Shown here in pieces: positions 25,393 to 34,279 of a stretch of DNA of 64,000 nucleotides (positions within the stretch are counted from its first letter, which is position 1; the number at the start of each line of letters is the position of its first letter). The DNA is taken from assembly GCF_017641085.1 (NCBI RefSeq), contig NZ_JAEPPI010000001.1, forward strand, positions 310,001-374,000, written 5' to 3'. Below the pieces are notes generated by a model. The model did not search any database, was not told where the DNA came from, and saw only the letters and a program-made list of their open reading frames with translations. Position numbers and translations under genes: made by a program. Source of the DNA: Gracilimonas sp. GTDB lineage: Bacteria > Bacteroidota > Rhodothermia > Balneolales > Balneolaceae.

Positions 25393-27720
25393 CTATTTCA
25401 TTAAGACCATTTTCTTGGTTTGGGAAAAGTCACCGGCTTGGATGGTATAAATATACAATCCGGAGGCCATGTCCTGAGCATCCCAGCTTATGGAATGATC
25501 TCCGGCCGGTAGCGTTGAATTGACCAAGGTTGCTACTTTTTGTCCCAACATGCTGTAAACCGTCAGTTGCACATCCGTAGTTTTGGGCAGGCTGAAGTTG
25601 ATGTTGGTGGTTGGGTTAAAAGGATTGGGATAATTCTGACTTAATCGAAATTTATCGGGCTGTACGGTTTCATTTTCAATGTCCGTAATGATGGCCTCGG
25701 CAAGTACCAGGTTGTTCCACACACCATGTTGACCGTTGGTGTCATCATCAGTAAACATATCTTCGAACTCGCCGGGGTTGGTCATAACATGGGTCACATC
25801 CTGGGTTCCGCTGCCATCATCAAGGCGCAGGGGAATGGAGTTGCTATCGCGATCAATGACCGGTACGATCACTTCATAAGCTACATGTATGATTTGACCC
25901 TGCTCCACATTGAGATCCCAATCGGTTACGTTAAAGGTTTGCCACCCGGTCCCGATTTCAGAAAAGTCTAAAGAATCTGAAGCCAATACATCACCGGGGG
26001 CACCATTGTTATCGGAATAGACAGCCAATCGAAGCGTTCCTTCTCCTTTAACGCCAATTTGCTCTCCTTCCGAACCTTGTCCGCCAACAACATAAAGTTC
26101 AAGAGAATGAACAAGGGCGTCAAAACCAATGGTATATTTATTACTGAACCCAAACCGCCCAACATTGGAACTGTTTTTATAGGGGATCGGCCAGTAGAAT
26201 TTGGGAGTATCTGAGTAAGTATTTACCGTAGTCAGATCATAAGCGAGCTCTCCGGAAGAAGAGACCGTGAAGGTTGCCGGTTCGCTTGTTGCTGTATTGG
26301 TATTCACCAGCATGATATAGGCTTTATCATACACTTCCTCTGATGGGGATGTGAATGTTTCACCGCTGTTCAGAGAGTTGATTTCAACATTGTTATTTGC
26401 TTCGGTGATAACCCGGATTTCTGTAGTCTGGGTACTAGAAGCGGAAACCGTTATTTCCAGGTTTTTGCTTTGTTGAAAACCTATGTATTCAATAGCTCCA
26501 CTTTCAACAGCTATTTCTTCAGATGAAATATCAGGATCTTCGAAATCGATACCCGCCCTCAGGCTGGAGAGGAAGGGGTGTTCGTATCCGTAAAGGTCGT
26601 TAATCTGTTTTGCGTTGATAAGGTTGGCAATTCCCCAGTTCACCAAAAATTCCTCGAAGTTAAAAGGAGCCCCAAGATCTGAAAAGGTATCTTCAATTCC
26701 GGTTCGGCCGGAAAGCGGATTTTGCGTTAAGGCTCCCGAGTTCTCAAATCCAAGCTGATCCCACATATAACTGGCAAAAGAAGCAGCCCGGCCATAATCA
26801 GGAAGGGTATTTCCGCCTGAGTTCCACTGGAATAAGGGCACATTTGTATCAGCGAGGTAGCTTCCATAACTGGAGTGCGGGAAGTATCCGCTCAGCAAAG
26901 AGGCAAAATTGGATTGGGCTTCATTTACAAAAGTGATTTCGCCTTGAACCCCACTGTTGTAGTTGTAATGAATGAGATGCTGGTACTCATGGGATAAAGT
27001 TCCCAATGGTTTAGTGGCATTAGCTTCACCGTTATTATAGATCCCCGGATAAGAATCGATGTATAAAACATCCCGTTCGTTGGAGCGATAACTTCCTCCA
27101 GGTCCGGGATCCGGATTTTGGTCAACACCATAAAAGAAACCGGCTGTAAATCCGCCCCCTTCCGTTGGTGACCAGCCATCCTGAACATCCGTAATCAGGA
27201 AATCCACTAAGTTATCACCGTCGTAGTTGGGTGGGCTACCCAGGTATTCGTTGCTGAGCTCGATAATACCTTTGCTGGGATTGAATGAGCTTTGATTGGA
27301 CTCTTCTTCCAGGTATTTAAACATCGTGTCGGCAACGGCCGTGTTTAAATGGCCGTTATCAATTTCAGCAACTTCAAACCAAATCTGGGTGAGATTACCT
27401 TTTCGAATCAACCGGAAGGTTTTCATATCAAAAACCAGATTGTTGGAAGTGCTTGCTTCAAAATTGTACACGTAAAATGTGCGTTCATCGCCCTCTTCAT
27501 CAACTATAAGCATGGATTTGTTGCGATTCGGCCGGGTTGAGGATTCTGCCCGTAAACGTTGCACCAGTTCACTGTTGTTCAGTTTATCACTGACATGAAC
27601 CGGGAAGCTTTTCGGTTGAAGCTGAGGAGCGGCTTGAACTTCCGGGACTCGTTTTTCTTGGCCGAAAGACATTGAGGTGAATAGCAGTAATGTGGTCGTG
27701 AGAAGTAAAAATTTCTTCAT
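25393..27720 (-). CDS. T9SS-exported M6-like zinc metallopeptidase
   Basis: A 775-residue secreted protein with a signal peptide ending in TSMSFGQ. HEYQHLIH at 244-251 provides HExxH and resembles immune inhibitor A-type and related peptidases. The later part is beta-rich, with a domain typical of carbohydrate or cell-surface binding (about 520-680). The C-terminus is a type A sorting domain that starts SQNYPNPFNPTTNINF and ends in KKMVLMK. It follows the small lipoprotein gene by 11 bases on the minus strand, so the two are probably co-transcribed. Export by the type IX system is well supported; the substrate is unknown. Confidence 0.82.
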   Translation of the reverse strand: MKKFLLLTTTLLLFTSMSFGQEKRVPEVQAAPQLQPKSFPVHVSDKLNNSELVQRLRAESSTRPNRNKSMLIVDEEGDERTFYVYNFEASTSNNLVFDMKTFRLIRKGNLTQIWFEVAEIDNGHLNTAVADTMFKYLEEESNQSSFNPSKGIIELSNEYLGSPPNYDGDNLVDFLITDVQDGWSPTEGGGFTAGFFYGVDQNPDPGPGGSYRSNERDVLYIDSYPGIYNNGEANATKPLGTLSHEYQHLIHYNYNSGVQGEITFVNEAQSNFASLLSGYFPHSSYGSYLADTNVPLFQWNSGGNTLPDYGRAASFASYMWDQLGFENSGALTQNPLSGRTGIEDTFSDLGAPFNFEEFLVNWGIANLINAKQINDLYGYEHPFLSSLRAGIDFEDPDISSEEIAVESGAIEYIGFQQSKNLEITVSASSTQTTEIRVITEANNNVEINSLNSGETFTSPSEEVYDKAYIMLVNTNTATSEPATFTVSSSGELAYDLTTVNTYSDTPKFYWPIPYKNSSNVGRFGFSNKYTIGFDALVHSLELYVVGGQGSEGEQIGVKGEGTLRLAVYSDNNGAPGDVLASDSLDFSEIGTGWQTFNVTDWDLNVEQGQIIHVAYEVIVPVIDRDSNSIPLRLDDGSGTQDVTHVMTNPGEFEDMFTDDDTNGQHGVWNNLVLAEAIITDIENETVQPDKFRLSQNYPNPFNPTTNINFSLPKTTDVQLTVYSMLGQKVATLVNSTLPAGDHSISWDAQDMASGLYIYTIQAGDFSQTKKMVLMK

Positions 27721-27731
27721 AGTCTTAAATC

Positions 27732-28130
27732 TTATTGTTCGCTCAATTTGTAATAATGCACTTCCAGTTCAGCTGCATTTTTAGATTTTTTCATTTTTCC
27801 GTAAATCGTTGCCCGTTTTCCATTCAGTTTGTTAAATGTCTCAGACATGAACGTCTGATCACCGATGAGTACATAAGCTTCAGAACCGGAAACGAATAGG
27901 GCCGGCCGGGTAAAAGGCTCATTGCCGGTGTAGTTCAGCTGACCGGTAATTTTAGTAAGCCCGACGGTATCAGCTGCTGCGCTGAAAGGCTGTGTTACCA
28001 ATGAATCCTGTTGGGCAGCTGTAGGTTGAACGTCAGATGCAGCCTGGTTATTTGCTGTGCTTTTCTTGTCTGAAGAAGCACAGCTTGCTGCCAACAGGCC
28101 CATCAGGATGATATATACAAGGGTTTTCAA
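27732..28130 (-). CDS. Small lipoprotein
   Basis: A 132-residue protein with a lipoprotein signal (lipobox LLAASC, Cys at 17), then a Ser/Ala/Gln-rich linker and a compact beta-rich domain (about 55-130) with no motif I recognise. It should be anchored in a membrane facing the periplasm. It sits directly upstream of the T9SS metallopeptidase gene, so a supporting role is conceivable but not shown by the sequence. Confidence 0.75.
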   Translation of the reverse strand: MKTLVYIILMGLLAASCASSDKKSTANNQAASDVQPTAAQQDSLVTQPFSAAADTVGLTKITGQLNYTGNEPFTRPALFVSGSEAYVLIGDQTFMSETFNKLNGKRATIYGKMKKSKNAAELEVHYYKLSEQ

Positions 28131-28234
28131 AACGGATATTGATTTATTGAACTTAACTTTCCAAAAAAGTACAACTTTTGCATCAATAATGACTACGTAA
28201 ATACCTGAACGTTGTATTGCCGGTTTTTAATCTT

Positions 28235-28933
28235 TTAAAGATCACTCAACAGAGTAACCAGCCTATCCCAGGATTTATTTCGTGCTATTACATTTGGATC
28301 GTCAGAAGTTGCTTCAGGATCATCTCCGCGCCGCATAAAAGCATGCCCGGCGCCCTCGTAAATTTCATATGTATAGGTTTTGCCAAACTTCTCCATGGCA
28401 GATTCTGACCGTTCTATGGTAGAATTCACGCGCTGGTCATCGCCGCCATAGAATCCATATACGGGAACCTCTATGTTGCTGTAAGCTTGCTCGGTATCGG
28501 GACCGGTTCCATAGAAGACAAAAGCCGCATCGATGGCACCTCCGGCATTGGTGGCAAAGCGGAAGGACTGTGAACCACCCCAGCAAAAGCCGGCTACGGC
28601 AAATGATCCATTTCCTGCTTCTATAGTTTTGGCGTATTCGAGCACGTTCATCAGGTCGGCAGTTACAAAATCAGGTTCAAGGCTGTAGATGGCCTGCCGG
28701 GCTGCATCCGAAGTTTCAAAATCACCGGTTTTTTCGATTCCCTCCATGGTATTCGAAATCAGGTCGGGGGCAATGGCTATAAATCCTTCACCGGCCAGCT
28801 GATCAGCAAAACTTCTGGCCCAGTCGTTTAATCCGCGGTTTTCGTGGATGACAATTACAACCGGAGCCGGTTCGGAAGTCTCCGGATATACTACAAAATT
28901 GTGCAATGTCCGGTCATTGGATTCGATCGTCAC
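28235..28933 (-). CDS. Dienelactone hydrolase family protein (N-terminus cut off by a frameshift)
   Basis: The open frame begins at a GTG and encodes 232 residues of an alpha/beta hydrolase of the dienelactone hydrolase family. The family glutamate is in VIHENRGL, the nucleophile in AGFCWGGS, the aspartate in YGGDDQRV and the histidine in GAGHAF, so the catalytic residues are complete. The upstream sequence continues the homologous protein in the same frame (QQLENSPRHHEW) back through the end of a signal peptide, but the frame has no start: the ATG at 29039 is one base out of phase because of an 8-base homopolymer. The true protein is probably secreted and about 267 residues long. Confidence 0.82.
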   Translation of the reverse strand: MTIESNDRTLHNFVVYPETSEPAPVVIVIHENRGLNDWARSFADQLAGEGFIAIAPDLISNTMEGIEKTGDFETSDAARQAIYSLEPDFVTADLMNVLEYAKTIEAGNGSFAVAGFCWGGSQSFRFATNAGGAIDAAFVFYGTGPDTEQAYSNIEVPVYGFYGGDDQRVNSTIERSESAMEKFGKTYTYEIYEGAGHAFMRRGDDPEATSDDPNVIARNKSWDRLVTLLSDL

Positions 28934-29039
28934 CCATTCGTGATGACGGGGAGAATTTTCCAGCTGCTGGATCGCATAATCCTGAGCAAAAACTGATACA
29001 GAAAAAAAATACGAAAATGGAAAGAAGAGCAGATTTCAT
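28934..29039 (-). other. Out-of-frame signal peptide of the dienelactone hydrolase gene
   Basis: Starting at the ATG at 29039, ten codons (MKSALLSIFV) lead into a run of eight T on the minus strand (29009-29002). With seven T the frame would read on as FFSVSVFAQDYAIQQ, a perfect signal peptide joined to the hydrolase. As given, the frame breaks and ends shortly after. The cause is a true mutation, a phase-variable tract, transcriptional slippage, or a sequencing error. Confidence 0.78.
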
Positions 29040-29090
29040 AGCAAAGGCATTTAATTAAGGGATAATGGATTAACCTGTGAATTCAGAATA

Positions 29091-30497
29091 TCATTTCACC
29101 AACAGCATTTTTTGGGTGAGTGTTTGTCCGGCTGTTTCCAGACGATAGAAATAAACTCCTGAAGCAAGATTCCCAGCCTCAAACGTAACCTGATGGCTTC
29201 CTGCTGCTTTCCGTTCTCCATTCACTAAAACAGCTACTTTTCGCCCGGTCACATCAAACACCTCCAGCCGAACCAAACTGTTCGCTGTCAACTGATAACT
29301 GATCACTGTAGAAGGGTTGAAAGGGTTGGGGTAGTTTTGGTTTAGGGTTACTTGTTTTGGGATTTCATTTTGATTGACCTCGTTACTAACGGGAATCTGC
29401 TTTAGAGAAGTTACAGATTTCGTCTCTGTATTAATTTCCAAAAGTTCTTTTCGGGTTAAAACATAAAGCAGATTTGAATTTGGTTTTTTGTAGAGGCCAG
29501 TAATCTCGTCATCCAAAGAGGAAAGGGTTATGAAGGTATCTCCGTAGTTGTCGGAGAACAGGATATCAGTAGAATCAGAAATAAATAAATTTCCTGAGGC
29601 ATATTTATCAACGGCCAGAAATTTAGATGAACCGGTTTCAAAATCAATACCTGAAAATTTCCAGGTATTTTGTTTTCCAAGATTATTCGAATGGAGCAGA
29701 CCTGAAGAAGTCATTGAATATATGTGAGAGGTATCGGCATCAAAGTAGATATTTCTGAAGTATGTGCTTGAATCAGCAAAAGTGAAAGCTGAAGAATAGT
29801 GCTCGCTTCGGTATAAATCCCCGGATGAATTGATGGCAAAGAAAAGAGAGTCAATTTCGGGGTGTATTCCTAAAATTTCCCATGCCAAACCTAAAGAATC
29901 TGCATAATGGTTGAAGTGCTCATAATCTTCAAAAACGGGCCAGGAATCACTATTTCCGGTAAAAGGCACAGTGCCAGAAACTTTAACGTATAATGAATCT
30001 CTATTGGGTGTTAAGTGAATGTTATTAGAAGAATGATACTCATTGAGTGAAGCTCTGGAATTACTTTTTGTAACAATTGGTACTTGAAAATCTAAATTAT
30101 TTCCAGAATAGTCATATACTCCGAAATAAGTATTTGCAGTTGCTAACCATTTTTGTGGGTTATTTTTATAGAAGATATATTCATCTATAGATTTGCTCTC
30201 GTACATTCCATCTAAACACCATTCAGAAAAGTAATCGGCAAATAGAACAGAGTCTTTCTGAGAAGAGAGATTTAAATGATACACATTGTTATTAATCACT
30301 AATGGCATTTTATCAGTGTCATCTCCTTCACACTCATATTGTCCTTTCTTGTATTCTCGGTAAAACAAATGTGTAACTCCACTCGAATCTTCCATGCCTT
30401 TTAACTCATGGAAATACTGTTCCTCAATCGTAGTCTGCCCCAAGGAAAGCGAGCTTCCAAATAACGCCAAAGAAAGTATGAGTAGTAACTTCTTCAT
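29091..30497 (-). CDS. T9SS-exported beta-propeller-like protein
   Basis: A 468-residue secreted protein with a signal peptide ending in SSLSLGQ. The body is rich in repeated aromatic/Ser segments such as SDNYGDTFITLSS and NLLYVLTRKELLEI, which resemble BNR/sortilin-type propeller blades. It ends in a type A sorting domain starting NQNYPNPFNPSTVISY and closing with TQKMLLVK. Export by the type IX system is well supported. No enzymatic motif is visible. It is divergent from gatB. Confidence 0.75.
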   Translation of the reverse strand: MKKLLLILSLALFGSSLSLGQTTIEEQYFHELKGMEDSSGVTHLFYREYKKGQYECEGDDTDKMPLVINNNVYHLNLSSQKDSVLFADYFSEWCLDGMYESKSIDEYIFYKNNPQKWLATANTYFGVYDYSGNNLDFQVPIVTKSNSRASLNEYHSSNNIHLTPNRDSLYVKVSGTVPFTGNSDSWPVFEDYEHFNHYADSLGLAWEILGIHPEIDSLFFAINSSGDLYRSEHYSSAFTFADSSTYFRNIYFDADTSHIYSMTSSGLLHSNNLGKQNTWKFSGIDFETGSSKFLAVDKYASGNLFISDSTDILFSDNYGDTFITLSSLDDEITGLYKKPNSNLLYVLTRKELLEINTETKSVTSLKQIPVSNEVNQNEIPKQVTLNQNYPNPFNPSTVISYQLTANSLVRLEVFDVTGRKVAVLVNGERKAAGSHQVTFEAGNLASGVYFYRLETAGQTLTQKMLLVK

Positions 30498-30659
30498 AAG
30501 TGTTAGCTTTAACTTTGTTTAATGTAATAGAAATGACGGTAATTTTCAGTTTAAAAGCTGATGTGAGTACAGACCACCTTTTCTGTAAGAAACATTCAAA
30601 ACTAACCCTCAACTTTAATATCTTTCAGGCTCTGAAAAATCCTGATACACAAAATTTTA

Positions 30660-32108
30660 ATGAGCACTATTGCCCACGAGAAGTACGAGGCGGTGATTGG
30701 CCTCGAAGTTCACGCCCAACTGTTAACGCAAAGTAAGGCTTTTGCCCCGGTTACTACCGAATATGGCGGAGCTCCTAACACTCAGGTTACCCCGCTTTGC
30801 CTGGGGCATCCGGGAACGCTGCCGGTGGTGAATGAAAACCTGGTTCGCTATATCATTAAAATGGGACTGGCCACCAAGTGTGATGTGGCTGAAAAATCTA
30901 TTTTTGCTCGAAAGAATTATTTCTATCCCGATCTTCCCAAAGGCTATCAGATTTCCCAGTACGATACGCCCATTTGTTTTGACGGTTTTGTGGATATCAG
31001 CCTGGAAGACTATGATAAGCGAATCGGGATCACCCGTATTCACATGGAGGAAGATGCCGGAAAGTCGATTCACGATCAGGATCCTTACAATACCCTTGTG
31101 GATTTGAACCGGGCCGGAACGCCGCTTATTGAAATTGTATCCGAACCGGACCTCCGAACCCCACAGGAGGCTTACGCCTACCTTTCCAAGATCAAGCAGA
31201 TTGTGCAGTACCTGGAAATTTGTGATGGTAACATGGAAGAGGGAAGTTTGCGCTGTGATGCGAACGTTTCTGTTCGTCCTCGCGGCCGGGAGAAATTCGG
31301 AACCCGAACCGAGCTTAAGAACATGAACTCGTTCCGGAATGTGGAGCGGGCTATTGAGTATGAAATTTACCGTCAGATTGAACTGATTGAAGATGGGGGC
31401 GAGGTTGTGCAGCAAACCCGCTTGTGGGATACCGCAAAAATGCAGACCCGCCCGATGCGCTCCAAGGAAGAGGCACACGATTACCGCTATTTCCCGGAGC
31501 CGGATCTTCCTCCGATTATCGTTACCGATGAAATGCTGGATGAAATCCGTGAAGAACTGCCTGAGCTGGCTGATGTACGCCGCAAGCGATTCATGGAAGA
31601 CTTCGGGATGAGCGAAGACGATGCGGTAACCATTACCGACAGCCGGTACCTTGCCGATTATTACGAAGAAGTGGTGGAGCATCTCGGAAATCCCAAAGCA
31701 GCTTCCAACATTGTATTGAGTGAAGTTCTTCGGGTACTGAATGAGCAAAGCATCGACATTCGCGAGTTTTCCATTTCAGCAAAACGGGTTTCGGACCTGG
31801 TGAAGCTGAAGGAAGACGACAAGATTAACTCTTCAGCTATGCAGCAGATTTTTAATGCTATGTTGGATGAAGATAAAGAGCCGGAAGCGTTGGCTAAAGA
31901 AATGAACCTGATTCAGGTTTCCGATTCCGGTTTCCTCGAACCCATTGTGGACGAAATAATAGACAACAATCCCGATGAGGTTGCACGTTATAAGGATGGT
32001 AAAAAACAGTTGATTGGTTTCTTTGTAGGACAGGCAATGAAAGCGTCCAGAGGGAAAGCTAATCCAAAGTTGGTTAAAGATTTAATTTCAAAAAAATTAG
32101 ACGACTGA
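30660..32108 (+). CDS. gatB: Asp-tRNA(Asn)/Glu-tRNA(Gln) amidotransferase subunit B
   Basis: GatB binds the misacylated tRNA and transamidates Glu-tRNA(Gln) or Asp-tRNA(Asn) with ammonia from GatA. The opening IGLEVHAQL and the blocks ARKNYFYPDLPKGYQISQYD and EEDAGKSIHD are conserved. A helical GatB/YqeY domain closes the protein at about 335-480. At 482 residues it is full length. It begins a long plus-strand run with short gaps. gatA and gatC are not in this window. Confidence 0.97.
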   Translation: MSTIAHEKYEAVIGLEVHAQLLTQSKAFAPVTTEYGGAPNTQVTPLCLGHPGTLPVVNENLVRYIIKMGLATKCDVAEKSIFARKNYFYPDLPKGYQISQYDTPICFDGFVDISLEDYDKRIGITRIHMEEDAGKSIHDQDPYNTLVDLNRAGTPLIEIVSEPDLRTPQEAYAYLSKIKQIVQYLEICDGNMEEGSLRCDANVSVRPRGREKFGTRTELKNMNSFRNVERAIEYEIYRQIELIEDGGEVVQQTRLWDTAKMQTRPMRSKEEAHDYRYFPEPDLPPIIVTDEMLDEIREELPELADVRRKRFMEDFGMSEDDAVTITDSRYLADYYEEVVEHLGNPKAASNIVLSEVLRVLNEQSIDIREFSISAKRVSDLVKLKEDDKINSSAMQQIFNAMLDEDKEPEALAKEMNLIQVSDSGFLEPIVDEIIDNNPDEVARYKDGKKQLIGFFVGQAMKASRGKANPKLVKDLISKKLDD

Positions 32109-32125
32109 AAATACAGTCATTTAGG

Positions 32126-33493
32126 TTGAACATGAGACATTTCGCACTTTATTCTATCGCTGCTTTAGTTTGGTTAACAGCCGCTTGCTCTAACGAGCCA
32201 CAAGAGCTGCAAACCGTTGTAAAAGGCACCTTTACGGTAGCTGATTCCGTTGACGACAGTAACGACTTTTCCGGAATCGGGGTTACTATTGTTTTCCGCG
32301 ATTCTGCCAATGCAAAGGTTGATACCCTGTTCCATGAGCTTACGAATGAAGCAGGCACTTTTATGGGCGATGTTACTTTCCCCGAAAAAAGTTATTACAA
32401 CATGATCATCAGCCGGAATGAAACCAATCTTGGTAATTTAGGGGTGATTTTGGCTGCCGGTGATACGCTGACGGTTACCGGAGAGCTTCCGGGCCTGAAC
32501 GAAACGATTGAGGTTAGCTCCCGCGAGCATGAAGCCATGGAAACGTTAGCCCGTGTAAATCGCGGATTTCAGAGAATAGGTGCTTTTGCCAGAAGCGGAG
32601 CCATCCCTGACTCTCAAATTATTGATGAGGTAAAAAAATGGTCGGACCTGTACTGGGAAGTGTTTGAAAAGCATGAGAATACATTTGCGGCCTATTTGGC
32701 AGCAGAAAAATCGGTTCAGATCTTAAGTAGTTTTGACCAGAACACGATGTTAGAAAGGATTGATGCCGCACTTCCAAATGACTACACGGTATCGGTTGCA
32801 TTGAATCTCGCTAAGCCGTACATCGCCCAGACCAAAGGGTTTGATGCCGCTTCCAATTACCTGGATTCGCTGGTACAGATTTCCGGTGATGAATCGGTTA
32901 AGGAAGCGATTAAGCGGGATAAAATTATGATGTATTTTGACAGCTCCCGCGTGAAGGAAGCCAAAACACTGCTCAACAGCTATGAAGAACAGTACACCGG
33001 CTCCGGTTCTAAAAAGTGGGCCCGCCGAATTCGTTACGATCTGAATTACCTGGCTCCGGGCGTTCAGGCTCCCGACTTTTCATTTGTAACGCTGGCAGGC
33101 GATACGGTAAGTAATTCCTCTCTGAATGGGGATGTGTACATTTTGGAAATTTCTCCTCTGGCCAATCCCGAGTATCAGAATGATTACGATCGTACCGTGA
33201 TCATTCATGAAATTTATAAAAACTATGGGCTGAAGATCTTCACCATCCCGCTGGATGAAAGCCGGCTCACCGTAGAGGGATTTTTTGAAGGCCGCCGCAA
33301 AATTTGGTCGGTAGCCGAAATCGGTTCATTTGACGTTCAGGATATCATACAAAAATTCAATGTAGTTCAGGTGCCCACCCGGTTTTTGATTGATGAAGAC
33401 GGCGTCCTGATCCGCAAGTACGAACGCGGCGAATTTGAGGAAGTAATTCAGGGATTGAACAAAGCATTTGATAACAGTAACTCACCAAGCTAA
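32126..33493 (+). CDS. TlpA-like lipoprotein with a thioredoxin fold lacking the CxxC
   Basis: A 455-residue lipoprotein (lipobox LTAAC near residue 21). The N-terminal half resembles the DUF4369-type domain of Bacteroidota TlpA-like proteins, and the C-terminal 140 residues form a thioredoxin-like domain recognisable from VQAPDFSFVTLAGDTV and VPTRFLIDEDGVLIRKY, including the cis-proline. Where a CxxC should follow the first strand the sequence reads YILEISPLANPEYQ, so there is no redox pair. It may act as a binding or scaffolding protein. It sits between gatB and tpiA. Confidence 0.82.
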   Translation: MNMRHFALYSIAALVWLTAACSNEPQELQTVVKGTFTVADSVDDSNDFSGIGVTIVFRDSANAKVDTLFHELTNEAGTFMGDVTFPEKSYYNMIISRNETNLGNLGVILAAGDTLTVTGELPGLNETIEVSSREHEAMETLARVNRGFQRIGAFARSGAIPDSQIIDEVKKWSDLYWEVFEKHENTFAAYLAAEKSVQILSSFDQNTMLERIDAALPNDYTVSVALNLAKPYIAQTKGFDAASNYLDSLVQISGDESVKEAIKRDKIMMYFDSSRVKEAKTLLNSYEEQYTGSGSKKWARRIRYDLNYLAPGVQAPDFSFVTLAGDTVSNSSLNGDVYILEISPLANPEYQNDYDRTVIIHEIYKNYGLKIFTIPLDESRLTVEGFFEGRRKIWSVAEIGSFDVQDIIQKFNVVQVPTRFLIDEDGVLIRKYERGEFEEVIQGLNKAFDNSNSPS

Positions 33494-33508
33494 ACAAACA
33501 CTCACACC

Positions 33509-34276
33509 ATGCGAAGATTTTTGATAGCCGGTAACTGGAAAATGAATTGCGGTCCTTACGACGCAGCCGAACTGCTGGAAGGGCTCAAAGAAAAGAAAGC
33601 CGAGGTTGACGAAAATGTAGATGTACTGGTTTGTCCGCCCTTTGTATCCATCGGGATGGCCGTAAATTATCTTCATGACACCGACATTCAGGTAGGAGCG
33701 CAGAATCTTCACTTTGAAGAAAACGGAGCCTACACTGGTGAAGTGAGTGGAAGCATGATCGCCGAAAGTGGATGCAATTACGTGATTATAGGTCACTCTG
33801 AACGCCGTCAGTATTTCGGGGAAACGGATAAAACGGTGAACAAACGGTCCCATAAAGCATTGGAGCATAAATTGGCTCCGATCATTTGCGTGGGAGAAAG
33901 CCTGGATCAGAGAAAATCAGGTGAACATTACGATTTGGTTAAAAACCAGGTAACAGCCGCTCTGTTTGATATTTCAGAAGAAGATGTGCTGGATGTGGTG
34001 ATTGCATACGAGCCAATCTGGGCTATTGGAACAGGGGAAACAGCCTCGCCGGAGCAGGCACAGGAAATGCACGAGCATATCCGAAAAGTAATTGCTGAAT
34101 TGTACAGCGAAGACACCGCCGATCGAATCAATATCCTGTATGGTGGCAGCATGAAGCCGGCCAATACCAAAGAGCTGTTAAATCAGCCCGATGTGGATGG
34201 CGGACTGATCGGAGGAGCCAGCCTCGATGCCGAAAGCTTTTCTGAAATTATCACCATTGCCGAAGAACTTTCCTGA
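33509..34276 (+). CDS. tpiA: Triosephosphate isomerase
   Basis: TpiA interconverts dihydroxyacetone phosphate and glyceraldehyde 3-phosphate in glycolysis. The catalytic lysine is in GNWKMN, the electrophilic histidine in VIIGHSERR and the catalytic glutamate in AYEPIWAIGTG; the phosphate grip is in GGSMKPAN and GGASL. The length of 255 residues is normal. It is followed by purD after three bases. Confidence 0.97.
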   Translation: MRRFLIAGNWKMNCGPYDAAELLEGLKEKKAEVDENVDVLVCPPFVSIGMAVNYLHDTDIQVGAQNLHFEENGAYTGEVSGSMIAESGCNYVIIGHSERRQYFGETDKTVNKRSHKALEHKLAPIICVGESLDQRKSGEHYDLVKNQVTAALFDISEEDVLDVVIAYEPIWAIGTGETASPEQAQEMHEHIRKVIAELYSEDTADRINILYGGSMKPANTKELLNQPDVDGGLIGGASLDAESFSEIITIAEELS

Positions 34277-34279
34277 GCC

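Noticed and set aside
30597-30604. TAGTTTTG element on the minus strand upstream of the T9SS propeller gene
   Set aside because: It matches TAnnTTTG, but no -33 element lies at the right distance.
30723-31748. 341-codon open frame antisense to gatB
   Set aside because: It lies wholly within a conserved gene, its predicted protein has no recognisable family features, and the codon pattern follows from gatB on the other strand.
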